From Mactra quadrangularis (lineage: Eukaryota > Mollusca > Bivalvia > Venerida > Mactridae), in assembly GCA_025267735.1 (NCBI GenBank), contig CM046304.1:9734001-9798000 (forward strand): a stretch of DNA of 64,000 nucleotides, in the 5' to 3' direction. Below are positions 59,805-64,000 of the stretch, piece after piece. The notes under the pieces were generated by a model, which was not told the origin of the DNA, ran no database searches, and saw only the letters and a list, made by a program, of their open reading frames with translations. The position numbers and the translations under genes are program-made. Position 1 is the stretch's first letter, and each line of letters opens with the position of its first letter.

Positions 59805-60677
59805 CTATTTCTAAGACATGAATCTGTCAGAAGTAAAACCAACATAAAATTATATGGAAACATTTGACAGTTATTTAAAAAAGCATTAGAAAATAGTTTT
59901 TAGTGCTTTTAAGTAACAATTGTCACTTACGAGACTACATTACCTGTATTACAATCTTCTCTTTTGATAACTAATATTGTTTGTTTAGAAATATTTAGTT
60001 ATTTTTCTCTCAATTGAAGTCTATATTATGAGAGTTTTATAAAAGTGATATTGAAAGCTAATCAGGGTAAGTCTAATAAACAGTAAATGGAACAGTAAGT
60101 AATTACATGTGAAAAAGACAACAAATGACCAATGATATTGTCAGAAAAGGAAAAACATCATCTGCTGTTAAAGATATAACACCTTCATACAGGACAGGAT
60201 CAGACAAACACACTGACAATTTTTATTTGTTGAAACGTTTGTAGTTCATCAACGAGCATTATAATACATATAGTTTTGTAACTAAAGACAATGTGTGAAG
60301 TTAGAAATAATAAAGACATATTTATGATCTATTATCGTGGTTACTTTAGAATGCCAACAGTTAGTTATTAACATTTACAAAACAATATTCTGATATTAAG
60401 TATCGCAGCAAGTAATAACATCTTTTATGAGGTGATCTGTTATCGTGTGAACTTCAGAATGCAGGCAGTTATTTACATTTAAAAACAAGCAAGAAATAAT
60501 ATGTTTTATGAGGTGTATGGAATTCTACCTTATTTGGTTTTATTGGACTTTACAGCGCTACCAACTACGTTACTTACCCGGGTTACGCTACATATAACAA
60601 AGTAAGTACGTGAAACAATGCATTATGACGATGAAGTAGGAGTCCAAGTATCGTTTTTCAATCATTTAATTTATCGT

Positions 60678-61781
60678 CAGTTGAACCCATTTATCATTGA
60701 AAAGTCAATTTCTGCTCTCATAGGAACTCCAAAATCGGTTAGGAAGCTCCGTGGTGGAGAACTCCTGATCGAGGTCCAAAGAAAACAACAATCAGATAAT
60801 TTGCTTAAATTAAGATCTTTTTTCAACATTAAATCTTTTTGCACTGCACACAATACCCTCAATTCATCCAAAGGAGTCATTCGCTGTCCTGACCTTGCAG
60901 ACATGTCAGAAGCAGACATAGTAAAAGAGCTTAGCTCTCAATATGTTTCAAATGCCAAACGTATTCTATCCACCAGAGACGGTAAACGTGTTCCCACGAA
61001 CACATACATTTTAACATTTGATACCCCAATTCTTCCATCCACTCTTCGGGTTGGTTATCTTAACGTTCGCGTTGAGATGTACATACCAAACCCGATGCAG
61101 TGTTACAAATGCTTTAAATATGGACATCATGAAACTAAATGCACTAGAGAGAATATATGCCGTAAATGTAGTACTTCTCATGCTGATCCTCTTGAAAACT
61201 GTTCTAATGAAGTCAAATGTTCAAACTGTGGAGGTAATCATTTTGCAACCTCCCGTTCTTGCTTAGTCTGGAAGACAGAAAAAGAAGTTCTCCGTGTTAA
61301 ATATACACAAAGTTTGTCTTTTCCTGATGCACGCAAGCTTGTAGAAAGTTCCAAAACTAATTCTTATTCAGCTGTTGTATCAAAACCAGTTAAAATGGTT
61401 GATTCTGCTGTGCAGGTCAATTTATGTAAATGTTCTCCTCTTGAAATAACTCCAGTGCAAAAACCGTCTCCTATTCTTTCACGTAATACGTCCAAAGCAA
61501 GTACTAGTTCACAGACAGCATCTACAAGTACCTCATCTGTACCTCAGAGGCGGGTCTCACAGGCTTCTCCGTCTCCTGAGCGGGTGATTCAAAGGCAATC
61601 GCCCAAAAAGAAGGTCGTCCTAACCGACCGAGTTAGAAAAGCGGAGAGGGACCCTGTCCCGTCCTCCAACCGATTCGAGGCTCTTATGAGCGACATCGAG
61701 TCGATGGAGGACGAGGACATGGGTGTCCACAGCTCTCCTCCCCGGACTTCGGCGCGAAGTCCTGTCAAGTTTCCGAAGTAA
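60678..61781 (+). CDS. LINE ORF1 (Gag-like, CCHC), 5'-truncated
   Basis: This is the RNA-binding protein of the LINE RNP. An open frame starts at an ATG at 60,618, but its first 20 codons (60,618-60,677) are host DNA also found in copy A. The LINE part begins QLNPFIIEKS. The N-terminal region resembles the RRM-like part of jockey/I-type ORF1 proteins (SSKGVIRCPDLADMSE, PTNTYILTFDTP). Three zinc knuckles follow at about residues 155-215: CYKCFKYGHHETKC, CRKCSTSHADPLENC (a variant form) and CSNCGGNHFATSRSC. The C-terminal third is rich in Ser, Thr and Pro, then basic and acidic. The frame is unbroken from the junction to TAA at 61,781. The missing start makes it a truncated gene. Confidence 0.88.
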   Translation, partial: QLNPFIIEKSISALIGTPKSVRKLRGGELLIEVQRKQQSDNLLKLRSFFNIKSFCTAHNTLNSSKGVIRCPDLADMSEADIVKELSSQYVSNAKRILSTRDGKRVPTNTYILTFDTPILPSTLRVGYLNVRVEMYIPNPMQCYKCFKYGHHETKCTRENICRKCSTSHADPLENCSNEVKCSNCGGNHFATSRSCLVWKTEKEVLRVKYTQSLSFPDARKLVESSKTNSYSAVVSKPVKMVDSAVQVNLCKCSPLEITPVQKPSPILSRNTSKASTSSQTASTSTSSVPQRRVSQASPSPERVIQRQSPKKKVVLTDRVRKAERDPVPSSNRFEALMSDIESMEDEDMGVHSSPPRTSARSPVKFPK

Positions 61782-61802
61782 GTTTTTACTTTTCGTTGAA
61801 CC

Positions 61803-64000
61803 ATGAGTCAAACTATACTTCAATGGAATTGTCGTGGTCTTAAATCAAATTACAACGATTTACTTCTCTTATTATCAAAATACTCCCCGAAAGTTGTCTG
61901 TCTTCAAGAAACATTCCTATCTACAAATGATAAAACATCAATAAAGGACTATACGCTTTATAATAAAATTTGCACAGACACAATAAGAGCATCTGGTGGC
62001 TCAACAATTGCGGTTGCAAACTGTATCCCTCAACGACAAATTCAGATACGAACTAATCTGCAAGCCGTAGCCGTTGAAGTAACTTTACACAGACCTATAA
62101 CAATATGCTCATTATATCTCCCTCCCAATTTATCTATAACTGTTGAAGACTTAGAAAATTTAACTAAACAACTCCCAGAACCATTCTTTTTACTCGGCGA
62201 TTTTAATGCGCATAATCCAATATGGGGAAGTGCATCTACGAATAATAAAGGCAGCATTACAGAAAAGTTCATTGATAATGTTCAACTATGCCTTTTAAAT
62301 AACAAGTCACCAACTTACTTACATCCAGCCACTGGTAGTTTTTCTTGTATAGACCTCACATTATCACATCCATCAATATACTTGGATTTTACTTGGTCAG
62401 TGCTTGACGAACAATATGGCAGTGACCACTTTCCATTGTTGTTAACTTTAAACGACTCTGTTCCAGTAAACAACCGCTCTTATTACAAATTCTCAAAAGC
62501 GAACTGGGAACAATTCAACAAATTGTGTTCTGATGATTTAACAAGTCAGAATTTTTCCAACTCTTCGGATAAAGCTAATCTCTTTGCGTCCACTCTATCA
62601 AAGATAGCTGATGAGTGTATTCCTAAAACTTCAATGAAAAATTCAAGTAAAATTAAAAAACCATGGTTCAACGATGAGTGCAAGAAATCATATCGGAAAC
62701 GAAAAGCAGCACTTAAAAAGTTTCAGGTTTGCCCCACAACTGCAAATCTAGACAATTATAGAATCCTACGAGCACAAGCTCGTAGAACATTTAAGTTTTC
62801 TAAACGTAAATCATGGCAGTCATATGTTTCTAAAATTAACGCCAACACATCAATTAAAAAAGTTTGGGAAGCAGTTCGTAAAATTAATGGTAAACACAAA
62901 AAAGTTCCTACTGCTCATCTAAAACGTAAAGATTCGAGCGTAGCAAAAACTACAAAAGATATAGCCAACACACTGGCAGAAACTTTTGAACATAATTCTT
63001 CTTCAGCACACTACACTGAAGAATTTAAAAAGGTCAAATCTAACTTGGAAAAACAAAATATTAATTTCCATTCTAACAACGAAGAAGAGTATAACACCCT
63101 CTTTAAAATTGACGATTTAACCGATTCTATTAAGCATGCCAAAGATACAGCTGCTGGCCCTGATGAAATTTATTATCAATTTTTAAAACATCTCCCATTG
63201 ATATCTCAACATTTATTGCTCGATATTTTTAATGATATATGGATATCTGGTAAAATTCCAGATTCCTGGAAAGAAGCTTTAATTATACCAATACCGAAAC
63301 CGGGTAAAGACAATACTGACCCCCTTAACTACCGACCAATATCTCTAACTAGTTGTATTTGTAAAACCTTTGAACGCATGGTTAATAAAAGACTCATCTG
63401 GTATTTAGAATCTAACGGTATTATTACTAATTTCCAATCTGGTTTTCGAAAACAGCGAAGTACTAATGATCATTTAGTACGCCTCGAAACATTCATAAGA
63501 GAGGCTTTTGTCAATAAACAACATGTAGTTTCAATATTCTTTGATCTTGAGAAAGCTTACGATACAACTTGGAAATATGGTATTCTCAAAGATTTAAAAG
63601 ATGCTGGTCTAAATGGTAGATTACCAATGTTCATTTCTAGTTTTTTGTCAGACAGAAATTTTCAAGTTAAAGTAGGATCAACGTTATCAGAGAGCCACGA
63701 ACAAGAACAAGGCGTGCCGCAAGGCAGTATTTTATCAGTTACCCTCTTTGGGCTTAAAATTAAAAATATTTTTAAGGCTATAAACCCTGGTACAGATTGC
63801 TCATTATATGTTGATGATTTTTTAATCTGTTATCGATCTAAAAATATTCGAAGTATCGAACGTCAATTACAACAGAACTTGGATAAAATTCAAAAATGGG
63901 CAACAGAAAATGGTTTTAAATTTTCCAAGTCAAAAACTCAATGTGTACATTTTTGTCGATTAAGAAAACATCATAATGATCCCGAACTTTACATTTCTGG
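61803..64000 (+). CDS. LINE ORF2 (endonuclease-RT), incomplete at window end
   Basis: The frame opens with ATG at 61,803 (MSQTILQWNCRGLKSNYND) and stays open for 732 codons to the window edge, so it continues beyond. The endonuclease shows QWNCRGL, VCLQETFL (catalytic Glu), FFLLGDFNAHNPIWGS (Asp/Asn) and GSDHFPLLL (His). A basic linker has KKPWFNDECKKSYRKRK. RT blocks are DTAAGPDEIYYQFLK, LNYRPISLTSCICKTFERMV, FQSGFRKQRSTNDHLVRLE, FFDLEKAYDTTWKYG, GVPQGSILSVTLF and the active site LYVDDFLI. YVDD and the endonuclease sequence suggest the I/Nimb side of the jockey/I group; clade assignment is tentative. It is unbroken in the visible part, so this copy is young or was recently active. Confidence 0.92.
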   Translation, partial: MSQTILQWNCRGLKSNYNDLLLLLSKYSPKVVCLQETFLSTNDKTSIKDYTLYNKICTDTIRASGGSTIAVANCIPQRQIQIRTNLQAVAVEVTLHRPITICSLYLPPNLSITVEDLENLTKQLPEPFFLLGDFNAHNPIWGSASTNNKGSITEKFIDNVQLCLLNNKSPTYLHPATGSFSCIDLTLSHPSIYLDFTWSVLDEQYGSDHFPLLLTLNDSVPVNNRSYYKFSKANWEQFNKLCSDDLTSQNFSNSSDKANLFASTLSKIADECIPKTSMKNSSKIKKPWFNDECKKSYRKRKAALKKFQVCPTTANLDNYRILRAQARRTFKFSKRKSWQSYVSKINANTSIKKVWEAVRKINGKHKKVPTAHLKRKDSSVAKTTKDIANTLAETFEHNSSSAHYTEEFKKVKSNLEKQNINFHSNNEEEYNTLFKIDDLTDSIKHAKDTAAGPDEIYYQFLKHLPLISQHLLLDIFNDIWISGKIPDSWKEALIIPIPKPGKDNTDPLNYRPISLTSCICKTFERMVNKRLIWYLESNGIITNFQSGFRKQRSTNDHLVRLETFIREAFVNKQHVVSIFFDLEKAYDTTWKYGILKDLKDAGLNGRLPMFISSFLSDRNFQVKVGSTLSESHEQEQGVPQGSILSVTLFGLKIKNIFKAINPGTDCSLYVDDFLICYRSKNIRSIERQLQQNLDKIQKWATENGFKFSKSKTQCVHFCRLRKHHNDPELYIS

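Larger units (their letters stand above)
49187..60677. repeat. Segmental duplication, copy B
   Basis: This copy matches A from its beginning (3,160) to 11,934, where the LINE at 60,678 cuts in. Extra blocks relative to A are 51,998-53,005, 53,628-54,970 and 58,849-59,160. Similarity to A is high throughout and rises towards the right. By eye there are only about two differences in the 240 bases matching A 11,161-11,400, against many small indels and substitutions in, for example, 9,900-10,030 of A. Confidence 0.9.
60678..64000 (+). mobile_element. I/Nimb-type LINE, 5'-truncated, runs off the window
   Basis: Copy A continues past the sequence ATTTATCGT at 11,934 with host DNA, whereas copy B switches at 60,678 to LINE sequence. 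The junction lies inside ORF1, so the 5' end of the element is missing. ORF1 (zinc-knuckle protein) and ORF2 (endonuclease-RT) follow in the same frame, 21 bases apart. The 3' end and target duplication are outside the window. Confidence 0.9.

Overview
This window looks like AT-rich genomic DNA from an animal, most likely a bivalve mollusc. The case for a bivalve is inference. It rests on the dispersed 'CGCTCACCTGAG'-type repeat (8.6, 21.9 and 57.0 kb), which I recall from bivalve genomes, and on the mix of Ty3/gypsy, L2-type and I/Nimb-type LINE, Tc1, mariner-type and Helitron elements. I see no complete host protein-coding gene, rRNA or functional tRNA. Most of the window is three diverged copies of a tandem segmental duplication, plus the mobile elements that landed in them.

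Layout: 1-3,150 is unduplicated and non-coding, with a recurrent TATGTTCCGTAAC-type motif. Copy A spans about 3,160-14,830. Copy C starts about 16,655. It is broken by a Tc1-like element (19.2-20.3 kb), a long unmatched stretch (20.4-24.3 kb), a 17.7-kb composite retrotransposon (26.0-43.7 kb) and a mariner-type TA-flanked element (46.2-47.2 kb), and it ends about 47,255. Copy B runs from about 49,187 to 60,677, where a LINE (60,678 to the window end) interrupts it. Comparing the copies gives empty sites. These fix a 312-bp Helitron in copy B (58,849-59,160) and the 5' truncation point of the LINE, and they outline two further insertions in B (52.0-53.0 and 53.6-55.0 kb). A separate TIR element with AACGTTG minisatellite ends lies between A and C (15.1-16.6 kb).

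The composite retrotransposon is a minus-strand Ty3/gypsy element with LTRs, primer-binding site, polypurine tract, TATA box and a 4-bp target duplication. Its gag ends in a CCHC knuckle at a canonical -1 frameshift heptamer (TTTAAAC) followed by an 8-bp stem-loop, which leads into protease. The order is gag-PR-RT-RNaseH-IN. Two elements sit inside it. A 4.9-kb L2/CR1-type LINE splits the RT between its second and third blocks, and a 4.75-kb foldback element made of inverted arrays of a 27-bp repeat lies in the 3' LTR.

The duplicated unit holds a few exon-like segments with good splice signals (10.9, 11.8 and 12.25 kb, with counterparts in B or C). They may be remnants of, or short exons in, an unrecognised host gene. 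Frames are not kept consistently between copies, so these are low-confidence calls. The strongest candidates for further work are the gag-pro frameshift signal, the giant foldback in an LTR, the Helitron with its empty sites, and the A/B similarity gradient.
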